A stretch of DNA of 64,000 nt, from contig NW_023504022.1 in the NCBI RefSeq assembly GCF_014529535.1, forward strand, positions 7,429,132-7,493,131, given 5' to 3'. Both the position numbers and the translations under genes were made by a program. Shown here in pieces: positions 10,278-21,584 of the stretch (position 1 is the first letter of the stretch; each line of letters opens with the position of its first letter). Source of the stretch: Bradysia coprophila. Lineage: Eukaryota > Arthropoda > Insecta > Diptera > Sciaridae. The notes beneath the pieces were generated by a model, which saw nothing but the letters and a program-made list of their open reading frames with translations, searched no databases and was not told the DNA's origin.

Positions 10278-12042
10278 AACGAGCCATCAGAACAGTCGGA
10301 GCGTTTGCTGCGACTGAGCCCCGTACACACCCGTATATCTATTGCGTACGTGACCCTAGTGCGTCTGTCACCCTACTTTGACCGTAAGCCTATTGCGCCG
10401 GTTAATGTAGTTAAAGTAAAATTATTATGTAATATGTACATCTTACAAATTGCGCATAGCGCAATTACGAAGCCCCGTACGACGTTCCTTTCAAATGAAA
10501 CAAAAATTTCAAATCGCCCTAAAATTTTATTTTTTTGAAGGGCCTAGTATCGGCCTCAGTCCGAGGACCCAAATTTTTTTTCAACTACATTCTATTCGGC
10601 CTTTGATTGCCTTCCAAATGAAACAAAAATTACGAAAAACAGATGAAATTTGCTCGAGTTATATGTAAAATACACATAGGGCCCTAGTAGTGGCCTTAGT
10701 CCAAGGACCCAAATTTAATTTTTTTTTCAACAACATTCTATTCGGCCTTTGATTACCTTCCAAATGAAACAAAAATTACGAAAAACGGATGAAATTTACT
10801 CGAGTTATATGTGAAATACACATAGGGCCCTAGTAGCGGCCTTAGGCCAAGGACCCAAATTTATTTTTTTTTCAACAAGATTCTATTCGGCATTCGATTA
10901 CCTTCCAAATCAAACAAAAATTACGAAAAACGAATGAAATTTACTCGAGTTCTATGTAAAATACACATAGGGCCCTAGTAGCATTTCACTTCTAAGGCCC
11001 TAGCTCACGGTCCACTCACCCGATTTTAAAAAACTTTTTTTTCCTGGATCATTTGCCGTGTCATTTACATTTCCATCGTTTATTTTGCCATAAATATCAC
11101 CAAAAGACCTTAAATCACTTAGGTGGCCCTAACTCACGAAGGGCCGACCCGAATATGCCCATCTTCGAACTTTTTTTTTTTTTTTTTTTTTTTTTTAACA
11201 GTTTATTATCAAACGGCCTCATAAAGAATACAAATTTACAAAATTTAGTCAATAACGAAGCTATGCTGACAATGCGTGTAAGTTAAAACGAATTAGCATG
11301 TGAGCCGAAACGAAACCAGCAACGCGGAAGCGGCAACGACCCAGTCGACCCGTCGGAGTCGTAACCACCCTCTGCTTTATGTAGTACACTATGTGCCAAA
11401 TGAGCCATACGCAAGACTATTTTCATGTCCAACAGCGTGACCATTGCAATAATCGTGGTGAGAAACGAAAAGTTTGTGCAGGACGAGTCAAGTAGATGAT
11501 GTGATCAGCGATCTTGCCCTGGAACGAAAATCTTGGCGAGTATAACTGTTCTCATAAATTGCTTTGAAAGGTTCGAATTCTCTGCAACTCGCAGTTATTG
11601 GCTCATTGAAGCCATAATCGGTCCTGTGCTGGGGTGGGCGAAACATATCAATCACACGAAGTCCGTAGGAATGAGATGGCGCATTACGGTAAGAGTCAAA
11701 CTGGGCGCAAAGATCAGGTGCACTAACCCTTCCCTTTAAAACGTCATACAAAAAAACCACACGACTCAGAATGCGTCTATCAGAAAGACGGTCAAGTCCC
11801 AAAACTTAGCCTCACTATTTCGACTATCTTTCAGGGAAAATTTTTTTTTTGAAATCAGATTTGATTTACTCAAGATATCGACGTGACAGACGGACAGACG
11901 GACAGACAAAATTTTTATTGCAGATTCGTCATCTATGAACATAGGCAAACACTTTGCCCTTACCGTCTGCTTCGAATTCCATCAATTACACACGGCATAG
12001 TAATCCTATAAGCCCCTTTGTACTTCGTACGGGGCTAAAAAC
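10278..12042. mobile_element. unclassified repeat element, copy 1 (inverted partner at 18857)
   Basis: The sequence from aaacgagccatcagaac to ggggctaaaaa matches, in reverse, 18857-20164. One end forms a hairpin, agcccc...ggggct with inner gtac repeats. Inside are several imperfect tandem units of about 120-150 bp (gggccctatgtgtat, actcgag, cgaaaaac, gccgaatagaat) and a gaca/gacg stretch. No long frame exists, so the element is non-autonomous. A hairpin next to CTAA recalls Helitron ends, but this was not established. A LINE fragment interrupts this copy at 11170-11806. Confidence 0.8.
11170..11806 (-). mobile_element. 5'-truncated LINE inserted in the repeat element
   Basis: Relative to copy 2 of the host element, copy 1 is interrupted between ttcgaac and ttagcc. 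The insert starts with a poly-T run of 20 or more, i.e. a poly(A) tail on the minus strand. Its minus strand encodes LDRLSDRRILSRVVFLYDVL, then DMFRPPQHRTDYGF, with an FEPF end. This is the typical C-terminus of a jockey/CR1/I-type LINE reverse-transcriptase protein. About 100 codons plus a 3' UTR remain. Target duplication is at most a few bases (aac). Confidence 0.85.
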
Positions 12043-12161
12043 CTCTGAATTTCAAACCTGCGACAAAAGGGTTTCCTTACAAAGGGTTTATTTCTTTTAC
12101 ATGCTACATTAGTCAAAAGCCGTGTTTCATGTTTTAAGCACTTCTGTCGAAGCCCTCAGCA

Positions 12162-12300
12162 TGTAAAATCCATTGCATAACTCGGGATAAAAATGAAAAG
12201 TCTCGTTTTAGTGTGTTTATTGACCTTGGCCTCGGATCAACAAAATTCACACGAAAACTCTACTTTTCATCTGTTTATCCCTAGTTATGTAAAATACTAT
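12162..12300. repeat. palindromic MITE
   Basis: gtaaaatccattgcataact followed by gggataaa and gaaaagt is answered in reverse by acttttcatctgtttatccc and agttatgtaaaatac. The stem is about 60 bp with a small loop. Confidence 0.7.
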
Positions 12301-12606
12301 TTTGTATAAATTCAACAATAGGAAGTCGTGAAAACGACCTTCAACAAAACAATCACATCAATTTGTTTCACCATTTTTCAAAACAAAAGCAAAGTGACAG
12401 TTACAAAGATACAAGATGCACCACTTGTGAGAAACAAGGGGTGAGAAAATAAATCATTTCTCACCTGAAATGTCGTCAGAGTGGAAAATAGTATGTTACA
12501 TACCAAGGATCAAAAAGGTGTGTTTTAGACCCAGGTGGTGAAAACGTCCAGGGATGGAGCGACGCGAAGCGGAGCGGAGACAATGGGTATAATAAAGGAA
12601 TTAGAG

Positions 12607-12765
12607 ATCAAGGTTCTGAAAGAGCAGGTGGATCGCACACAAATTTTGACAAAGTTTTGTTACAGATTGTATGAAATGGCATCTTTAAAAAAATATTTTT
12701 ATCAAGTTGACGTAATCTGCAATGAGTGTGTCTAATATTTGTTTAAATTATCAAAATTAACCGCC
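12607..12765. repeat. caaggttctgaaag repeat, family B copy 1
   Basis: Starts caaggttctgaaagagcagg and carries acaaagttttgttacagatt and gcaatgagtgtg. These modules recur in the same order in the repeat at 59147-59415. Confidence 0.65.
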
Positions 12766-13528
12766 GAATAATGTAGCTTGAAAATTGCACTTGCATGTTA
12801 GAGATTGAAGTCTCCATTCTGACAGATAAAAATTCATGACATATAATGGCATGTGACGTATGTATGAATAGGTAATCTCATTGAGAATCTAGGCAAGTTG
12901 AGGTTTTGAGGTTTTCTTTACGATGAAAGTATATACGAGATTTGGTCGAATGTCGGTCCGGAGCACATAGAGGCCTTGTAATGTAATTCGTTACATGGTG
13001 AATCGGTTAATTACTTACACCTAGTCTCTAATTTCATTGATGCACTAGGCCCGAGCGAGAGTCCTAGCACTCAAAAAACGTGTAAGAAATTTTGTTTTCC
13101 TTCGTTCGATATACTGGCCGTAGTAAACTTCTTTTTTTGCCGCACTGTTGTTATGTAAGGTAAAAATACCGGATGTCAACACTGCTCATGTTAATACAAA
13201 AACTGACATTTTATGACAGTTTGCTTCTGGGTATGATGAAAAGTATTTTGAAATTTCTCAATAGATTACGAGAAACATATTAAATTATGTGCTAAGTTTC
13301 AGCGATTTATTTAGACAACGCAACCTGCGATCACAGTTCATTCGATCGCTGTAATGCTAAAATTGCTAAGGCAAAATTTCGTCAATCATTCATTTTCGGT
13401 TAACTTATTTCACATTAATGTAAGATCAACGACGTCGAATAAATGTAAGTTATTAAGCACAGAGATGGGGGTCAAGCCTGCTTCAGGATGACAACTATTC
13501 AATTTCGGTTAAATGCATTTCAGCTTCA

Positions 13529-14995
13529 ATGGACAACAGTGGCGTTGAACGTCAATGGATTAAAAATCCATCCTATCAAAACTATAAGCCAAAAGCTGAT
13601 GAAACCGAGATAACCGTAATGTCCTACAACCTGCTCGCACAAGATCTGATTGACAAGCATACCTATTTGTACAGCACACATAATGGGCCGGATCTGACAT
13701 ATCACGTGCGATCGCAGAGACTGATCAACGAGATGAAGCGGATTCGGCCGGACATTCTTTGCCTGCAAGAGGTAATAGTATCCGAACGAAAGTTTTGTCT
13801 TCAACTCATTTCAATATTCAATCCGACAGATGCAAGAAAGTCACGTAATGGACTTCAAACTGAAATGTTTCTCCATTGATCTACAAGAACTTATTTTCAA
13901 AAAGCGAACGCAGGACGATCTCACCGATGGATGTGCGATATTTTTCAATTCCGACTTGTTGGAACTGGTAAGCGAAGAGAAAGTGGAGTACTTTCAACCG
14001 AATGTTCATGTAAGTCGCTGCAGATCTCCAATTGGAAAGTGACACACACCACTCAACGCCATTTTCTCTATGTCTTGCATTAGGTGCTGAACCGACCAAA
14101 CGTAGCCATTGTTGCTAAATTCCGTCTCAGAACGAGTCCATACAGCGAACTTGTCGTTGCCACAACGCACTTATTGTACAATCCCCGGCGGCAGGACGTG
14201 CGTTTAGCTCAGGTACAAGTGCTGCTTGCTGAAATTGATCGGATCGCTTATCAGGGAATCGATGAACATTGCCGGGCTCGCTACTCGCCCGTCATCTTAA
14301 CGGGAGACTTTAATTTTCAACCTAACACAGCTCCCTACTGTAAGTTGAATTGATTTTGGATCGGTCATGACTTCGATCGTTGTGTCACGACTCGTTTCAG
14401 CTTTGATCGTGAACGGTTATCTGACGTACAGTTCGCTCAGCAAGAGATTGCAAATACCCAGACCATACGAACCGAAATTCGGTGACATCTTACTGCCAAT
14501 TGAATTGGGGATCACAGACGATTGTCAGCATTTCGACCGAAATGTACCGATGGTGAGTGAGAAGCGATTTTATTTTACGCAATTCATTTGTCATTGAAGT
14601 CTTATGTCTTTCTGCAGCTGCATAGCCATGAAAACCATACAAGCGAACGAGCCATCGCACCCGTTGAAAAATTGTATGAGTCTCAGCTCCCATTCCAGAC
14701 CGGAATGCTGAAACATCGACTAAACTTTGGTTCGGTATACGACGACGCTGTTAGTGCTTCAACGTACCAAGACCAATGGGTGCTTGTGGACTACATATTT
14801 TATCGCAGAGAATCTACCATGACAAACCACTCGGTCGAAAAGAACATAAAATTGGTGGCACGATTTGAATTGCCTTCCCGGGAACAGTGCTACTACCATT
14901 TGCCATACGGTGGCATACCGAATGCTTCGCAGGGTTCGGATCATTTTGCGTTAGCTGCGAAATTTTTAGTGTCATTTTCAGACGATACCAGATAA
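13529..14995 (+). CDS. angel: angel-type CCR4-family nuclease
   Basis: Five coding exons, 13529-13771, 13830-14009, 14084-14339, 14401-14552 and 14618-14995, join with GT-AG sites in matching phase to give 402 residues. The ATG at 13529 follows an acceptor at 13521-13523, so a noncoding exon ending at 13444 likely precedes it. The protein is an endonuclease/exonuclease/phosphatase fold. It starts VMSYNLLAQDL, has the metal-binding glutamate in LCLQE (residue 81), TTHLLYNP, the catalytic GDFN (215-218) and the closing GSDHFAL (383-389). The order and the YNLLAQDL signature fit the Angel branch of the CCR4/nocturnin family, which act on RNA 3' ends. All visible catalytic residues are kept. Angel1/2 differ by N-terminal extensions; this one is short. 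Confidence 0.9.
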
Positions 14996-15057
14996 GGTAA
15001 TGACAAGTGAAATGCGTTAAAAGGCTGTGAAGAGAAGAACTGTTGTTGAGTTTTCCA

Positions 15058-15063
15058 ATAAAT
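15058..15063 (+). terminator. angel: poly(A) signal of angel
   Basis: AATAAA 63 bp after the angel stop codon, followed by a T-rich run. Confidence 0.7.
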
Positions 15064-15961
15064 TTTTTTTTCTTACAATTTCGCCTGTCTTAGCTGGCTC
15101 AAGTGCCGATTCAGCCCCCAGTGTCCGGTGATCACACCTATACTAATGTAATTTCCATTCATGTTGGATGTTGAGCAATCCTTTAGCTCATTTGGCCTCG
15201 GGAAAAAGACCTTTGCATTTGATTTATCCTGCCAACGAGAGCGACCAAGGAAATCCAGGAGTAATGAACTCCTTAAACTTACGAGATCAGAAATAAGGCT
15301 AGAAGTTGGTGCAATCACAAACTACTGCAAGCTTAACCATCATCTGCACAGAATAGATCGCTCCACCCGTTAATCGACCCTTTAATATATTAAATTATGC
15401 TCTTGCGGCTTGGCCGGCTTGGTTGAGACTAGGGTGCATATCCTTGGTTGTTCGCTCTATATCAATCTCAGGTTTTGCACCTTCGGGTGACATGAACTCT
15501 AAGATAAGGATTTACCATCATTAGATGGCAAGTGCCTTAACGACTTCTTATCGAAAACGGGAAATTATATGTGTGCATGCATCTCATTCCTTTCTCGCTT
15601 TACCAACACCCCACCGGTATTCTAAAACCGTTTTTTGGGTATTGACTTTTCGAATATGGTTTTGGGAACAAAATGAGTCAAGGTGAAGAGTGAAGAGTGG
15701 TAAAGGGTTTATAAAATTGGAATCACATCTCAGAATTACGATCGTTCCTAGGAATAAATGTGTCTCACGATAAACTTGAAGTAAACTCAGGTAATGTTGT
15801 TTTTGCATCCACTCTAACTATACAAAAGTTGATGGTGTTTTATGACGACCCGATTTTTTATAACACAGAAAATAGTTATTTATGCAATCGAGTGATAAAT
15901 GCTTCTTTAGGCACTAGATGCGTGAACTGTCACACGAGATCGCAGACCAAGTGTGGCAATA
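15064..15961. other. intergenic, nothing seen
   Basis: No supported gene; short open frames only. Confidence 0.4.
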
Positions 15962-16170
15962 CCAAGGTAAATATAGTGTGGAGGTAATGCCATATATAAC
16001 CGAATCAGATGTGCGGTAGCACGAAAGTTCGATAAAAACGCCATCTCATCCTTTGTTGTGAGATAGTTAGATAGAACCATTTAAAAAAAAAGATGTCATT
16101 GGCATCATTTCATCAAACTTGTGCTGGGCCGGTCTGAATGTCATTACCTCCTCACTATATTTACCTTGGA
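15962..16170. repeat. short element with 28-bp inverted ends
   Basis: ccaaggtaaatatagtgtgg at 15962 continues gaggtaatg. The reverse complement, with one mismatch, is at 16143-16170. The 209-bp size and inverted ends suggest a MITE; no target duplication was identified. Confidence 0.65.
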
Positions 16171-16395
16171 CAAAACATTCACATCGTATGCATAAAAAAT
16201 CGTTTACCACCGAGTTGCATACAAAGATTTTCTCAAAAAATACAATGCATTGAAAGTTTAACTTTTGGTCACTGAGTCGAGAAAAAGCATTTTCATTATA
16301 ACGATTACATGGTTGCAGCCATGTCATGCTAGTCATGTACAATGATCTCACAACTCTACACTTATAACCTTATCTTCAAACTTAAAACCATGATA

Positions 16396-17326
16396 CGAGG
16401 GGCACCCTAAAAGTTTCGGGAATCGGGTATTTCCGATGCATAATTTGAACATATTCGTAAATTTCAACATTTTTTTAAGGTAAATAGCCAACTCAGTTCG
16501 AAAAAATGGTGTACTCAGACATTAGGGCTTATCATTAAAAAATGAACTAAAATTTCACGACTTTGGCAAGTTTAGACCAGGGTTTCTGTTGTTTGGGTCT
16601 CAGTATCGATGTAATACCAGCATAGTTCGATAAAAGAATCCTAAAAATATGTATCTAAGGAATCCTAACAGATTTCATCAGAAATTTCGGGAAAAATCGA
16701 AAGAATTAGATTCACATGCAATTTCACTGCGAGAGCGGCCCTACAAAATGGATCAGTTTATTTCTAAAATTTGAGATGTAACATGACCTGTTTCCTAGTG
16801 AAACAATAGCCAAGGGACACTGACTAAGACCAAACTGGTTTTATCTGCGTATATCAAATTATTTTACATGAATTATGACTTTTCTGATAGCTGAGAGTTC
16901 AATGCAACAGCAAAGTACTTTCAATTATCAAAACCTGTTTTTGAGGCAGATCTGTGGAGCTCTGAATCCGTCAGCAGTAGGTGTTTTTAATTTATCGCAT
17001 TACTACGAAGTGTCAACATTTGAAGGCCGCGTATATGACTTATTACCATTTAGATGGACCATACTTTACATGAGAACATAAAAATACTTTAAGAAAAAAT
17101 AATTATTTAAGAAAAAATAAAAAACGAACAGCACTTCAGAGAATGAATTCCTCCATTTTCAAAAATGGCCGACAAGCCTTTTTATAAATGTTTCTCAACT
17201 CATATCAAAATCTTTTTTTTACGATGTTAAGACGTCATTTTACTTAAAAAATGTTGAATATGTTCAAATTAAATACTTTTATGCGTCGGAAATACCCGAT
17301 TCCCGAAACTTTTAGGGTGACCCTCG
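16396..17326. mobile_element. mariner-type non-autonomous DNA transposon
   Basis: Inverted ends cgaggggcaccctaaaagt and acttttagggtgaccctcg extend inward (ttcgggaatcgggtatttcc) for about 45 bp. The element is flanked on both sides by TA (16394-16395 and 17327-17328), the target duplication of Tc1/mariner elements. The CGAGG...AAAAGT...CGGG start is also mariner-like. The 931 bp hold no transposase frame, so it depends on a transposase made elsewhere. Confidence 0.88.
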
Positions 17327-17578
17327 TAGTCAGGCGGGTCCAGTGTTTTAAAATTTGCTACAATATCTGAAGTTTTGTGTGGTAAACAAATTCAATTTCT
17401 TTGCGCTAATTTGACCATCAATTCTCACACTATCAAACATTCCATATTTCATATCGGGGACACATTTTTTACGTAATTTTGTTCGTAATATCCAGTCTAG
17501 GTATAATTCGTCTAAGAATCTACCTTGCAAAGTTAAAATAAAACACCGTTGAAAATAGATGCAAAACTCGAGTTAATA

Positions 17579-17584
17579 TTTATT
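17579..17584 (-). terminator. poly(A) signal of small secreted peptide gene
   Basis: AATAAA on the minus strand, about 70 bp after the stop at 17656. Confidence 0.55.
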
Positions 17585-17655
17585 TAAAAGAAACCGCGGT
17601 TTTCAACAATAGAATTTCAAAACATTTCACTTTGAATTACATTGAGAAAAAACAT

Positions 17656-18040
17656 TCAATATGCAAATACCTCTGGCGGGCCACCAGGATTCGAAGGATC
17701 TGAAAAATTAATTAACAAAAATTGAAAAATAATTTGTAAATCGAATTCAAAAAAGAAAAAATTAATTACTTGGTCCAGTTGAAATTGCTATGCTAGGTCC
17801 GAGTGGAATGCCTACGCTTCCAGAAGGACCAACTACAAGCGCTGGAGTTGGTGTATCTATAATGTCTCTTGTCGTTCGATTTGCATTCCCTTCATTTTCC
17901 TTATTCAATTCCGTCAACACAGTCGTGTCGTTCAATCCCACCGAATCCGGAAATACTGTCGCGATACTCGATGGTAACTCGCTTACTGGCAGCGCACAGC
18001 TTACTGCAACTAGACACAAAAGCGTTACAATGACTTTCAT
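17656..18040 (-). CDS. small secreted Gly/Pro-rich peptide precursor
   Basis: Two exons, 18040-17770 and 17699-17656 (CCAA|GTAATT, TTTCAG|ATCC), give 104 residues; without the splice the frame ends at 92. A signal peptide (MKVIVTLLCLVAVSCA) is followed by a pro-region with two N-glycosylation sequons (NDT, NRT). An RTTR furin-type site comes next, then a 46-residue Gly/Pro/Ser tail (DTPTPALVVGPSGSVGIP ... NPGGPPEVFAY). A TATA box (TATATAA, 18097-18091 minus) lies about 50 bp upstream of the ATG. The layout is that of a processed secreted peptide such as a Gly/Pro-rich antimicrobial peptide or hormone. No family is recognised, so function is unknown. Regulatory immune sites were not identified. 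Confidence 0.75.
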
Positions 18041-18090
18041 TTTGGTTGAATTGAATTGGGAATACTAACAAACACTTTATGAGGCTGGGT

Positions 18091-18097
18091 TTATATA
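18091..18097 (-). promoter_or_regulatory. TATA box of the secreted peptide gene
   Basis: TATATAA on the minus strand, about 51 bp before the ATG. This is a normal distance for a short 5' UTR. Confidence 0.6.
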
Positions 18098-18524
18098 ATG
18101 TGAAAAGCACGAGAAAGTGGGATATCAATTCTTAAGAATTCAAGCTAATTATCACCTCTAAGTGTGATTATAAATGATGTCTTACAGAGGTTCTGGAAAT
18201 CCACCAAAATAATTAGCGACAATAAACATTTACGCAGATGGGTTTTACCACCACAATCTTTTTGCATTTTGATTTGAAACATTAAGAGTCAATTTGCGAA
18301 ATCTCCATCTCCAACTGGTTAATAGCTCGATGGTATCGTTGTTGTACCCTGAGTAATTGAACAACTTTTATCCCAATTCGCTTTGCTTTATTCCCTTGAC
18401 TGAAAGTCAGGGTCTTATGAAAGAAAATACCCTTAAATGTCCGTAACGTTAAGTTCACTTTGATATTTTGAAAATGTTCTACATTGGCAAAAAACGTTAA
18501 ATACAGAAAACGTCCGTACACTTA

Positions 18525-18856
18525 TGGACTCGATAACTCGAGTAACTCTTTACCGATTTGCAAAATTTTGGTTTTAATCGACGGAGAATGAAAATCATGA
18601 GGTTAAGTTCGTAGATGGACAATATTGGGGTAATGAGATGGGAGTAATTCTCAAGAGAATTTTTTACTTGTTACCGCGATAACTTCCATAATTCTTATCC
18701 GATTTTCAAAGATTTTGTCTTAATCGACGTATATTGAAACTCTTGAGGCTGAGTTTGCAGATGGATAATGTTCGAACAACGAGATGGGAGAAATTCTACA
18801 CAGACGCTTTCTCTTGTTACCGCGCGATTATTTGAGTAATTTTTACCCGATTTTCA
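18525..18856. repeat. degenerate tandem repeat, about 160-bp unit
   Basis: Two successive copies share ttttaatcgacg, gaggctgagtt, agatggataat, gagatgggag and cttgttaccgcg. A third partial unit (ttttaattgacagagaatg) resumes at about 20168, after the inserted element, so that element landed inside this array. Confidence 0.65.
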
Positions 18857-20164
18857 ATTTTTTAGCCCCGTACGAAGTACAAAGGGGCTTATAGGATTAC
18901 GATGCCGTGTGTAATTGATGGAATTCGAAGCAGACTGTAAGGGCAAAGTGTTTGCCTATGTTCATAGATGACGAATCTGCAATAAAAATTTTGTCTGTCC
19001 GTCTGTCCGTCTGTCCGTCTGTCACGTCGATATCTTGAGTAAATCAAATCCGATTTCAAAATTATTTTTTTTCCCTGAAAGATAGTCGAAATAGTGAGGC
19101 TAAGTTCGAAGATGGGCATATTCGGGTCGGCCCTTCGTGAGTTAGGGCCACCTAAGTGATTTAAGGTCTTTTGGTGATATTTATGGCAAAATAAACGATA
19201 AATGTTAATGACACGGCAAATGATAGGTATTGTCAATACCAATCCAGGAAAAAAAAGTTTTTTTAAATCGGTTGAGTGGACCGTGAGTTAGGGCCTTAGA
19301 AGTGAAATGCTACTAGGGCCCTATGTGTATTTTACATAGAACTCGAGTAAATTTCATTCGTTTTTCGTAATTTTTGTTTGATTTGGAAGGTAATCGAATG
19401 CCGAATAGAATGTTGTTGAAAAAAAATTAAATTTGGGTCCTTGGCCTAAGGCCGCTACTAGGGCCCTGTGTGTATTTAACATATAACTCGAGTATATTTC
19501 ATCCGTTTTTCGTAATTTTTGTTTCATTTGGAAGGCAATCAAAGGCCGAATAGAATGTTGTTGAAAAAAAATTAAATTTGGGTCCTCGGACTGAGGCCGA
19601 TACTAGGGCCCTATGTGTATTTTACATATAGCTCGAGCAAATTTCATTCGTTTTTCGTAATTTTTGTTTCATTTGGAAGGTAATCAAAGGCCGAATAGAA
19701 TGTTGTTGTAAAAAAAATTAAATTTGGGTCCTTGGACTAAGGCCACTACTAGGGCCCTATGTGTATTTTACATACAACTCGAGCAAATTTCATCCGTTTT
19801 TCGTAATTTTTGTTTCATTTGGGAGGTAATCAAAGGCCGAATAGAATGTAGTTGAAAAAAATTTTAAATTTGGGTCCTCGGACTGAGGCCGATACTAGGC
19901 CCTTCAAAAAAATAAAATTTTAGGGCGATTTGAAATTTTTGTTTCATTTGAAAGGAACGTCGTACGGGGCTTCGTAATTGCGCTATGCGCAATTTGTAAG
20001 ATGTACATATTACATAATAATTTTACTTTAACTACATTAAGCGGCGCAATAGGCTTACGGTCAAAGTAGGGTGACAGACGCACTAGGGTCACGTACGCAA
20101 TAGATATACGGGTTTGTACGGGGCTCAGTCGCAGCAAACGCTCCGACTGTTCTGATGGCTCGTT
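18857..20164. mobile_element. unclassified repeat element, copy 2 (inverted partner of 10278)
   Basis: Same element as 10278-12042, in the opposite direction and without the LINE insert. It begins with the hairpin agccccgtacgaagtac...ggggctt and ends ctgttctgatggctcgttt. It contains four imperfect units of about 150 bp (cgagcaaatttcat, cgtaatttttgttt, gccgaatagaatg, tttgggtcct). It splits the tandem repeat starting at 18525. No coding frame is present. Confidence 0.85.
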
Positions 20165-21584
20165 TTGTTTTAATTGACAGAGAATGATATTGGAGTAGTG
20201 AGTTTGGAGTAATTGTAAACATAACTTGTTATACCACGACATTTTTGCAACGGATTTCCAGAAAAATTTCTTATTTGACGAGTTGTGAAATTATGGATTT
20301 CTGGTCTAACAATTAAGAAGTACTTCCCAAAAGAGTTTTTGCTTGCTTGCTTGAGAAACCGATAGCTCGAGTAATTCTCAGAGGCTTCAAAAATCAATTT
20401 CGACCAGTAGCGTAATTCATGTGGTTAAACTCGAACATTGGAATTTAATTGGACTAGTAATCTGGGATATACGACAATTTTTGCGTGAAATCCGTATTCT
20501 TAAAAAGAATTTTTTTAGAGGTAGGCAAGAAATACGCCACCTTTTCAGCGCCTTTAGTAGACTATATAGGAGACTCATATCAGGAGTTAAACGTACTTCG
20601 CTAGACCTTCCACTCATTGCGCTTTTTAGGAGACAATATTCAATCGTTGTAAGTATTGTTTGTTTGTATTCTTCTCAGTATATGTATAACATACTCAAAA
20701 ATGCCTCTCCTGATCACATCGTGTTATAATTTCCTATTTTCCATGCTTAGGATTATGAATATTTGAACGAGTGTGAACTTTGCGGCCAGAGCGAAGCGAG
20801 GGCCGTAATTCACACGAGTTTAATTTATTCAAGAGGTAGGCAAGAAATATGCCATTTTAAAAGCGTTGTGATGATGTAGCAAAGAGACTAAGAGACTTTT
20901 TCATCTGACTATAATTTTGTGTTTTTCAAAACAACAGCTTTTTTAAAAATGGTAAGACAACTGGGACTGGAATTATTGAAAGTATTGATAGTCAGTCAGG
21001 GGAAATGACCCACCCAAGTGGTGGGGCCTAGTCTGTAGGACTCTCGATATATAAAGACAAGCTCATAGGAGAGTGTGAATTAAAAAGTTGTATAATTTCC
21101 ACATCAAACAATGAAATCATTATTATGGGGCCTGATACTGATATATGATGCCAAGAACAATGCATAAAAGGCTTCCTCATGTTGGCCATGTACTCTACAC
21201 TCGTCCAATTTGCTCTAACTTATCAGTGATAGTCAAGCGTCTCCACTTTTTACAATTCGCTATCTGAAGCTATAAATAGAAGCCAAAGTATGTGAAAATA
21301 AAAGCTTAATTTGTACATTAATGTTTGCGTTTCAATTCAAATAGAGAAAAAAAAAATTAGAATCGAAGAAATCATTTGGACACGGTGTTGATATAAGCCA
21401 CTTTTCGGCGCTGCCTTCCGTCTCTGCTTTATACTTTTATTTTATTTATTTTGGCGATGAACAATCTTATGTAAAAGAGTTCCACTTGTAAGTGCTTGGT
21501 TAACGTTCATGACTAAGGCCTTAAGGGCCTTAAAACCTTTAACTTCGAAAACTATTATCTACGGATGCTTGCATTTTCCAGTCA
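20165..21584. other. intergenic, no supported gene
   Basis: AT-rich. The phrase gaggtaggcaagaaat occurs twice (20519 and 20834), a small dispersed repeat. An open frame at 20421-20729 has no recognisable domain. Confidence 0.4.

Larger units (their letters stand above)
12043..13444. other. intergenic with two palindromic repeats; angel 5' UTR at right edge
   Basis: No coding gene is supported. The stretch holds a palindrome at 12162-12300 and a repeat at 12607-12765 (separate entries). The right edge, ending at 13444 with donor AAAT|GTAAGT, may be a noncoding first exon of the angel gene. Confidence 0.5.
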
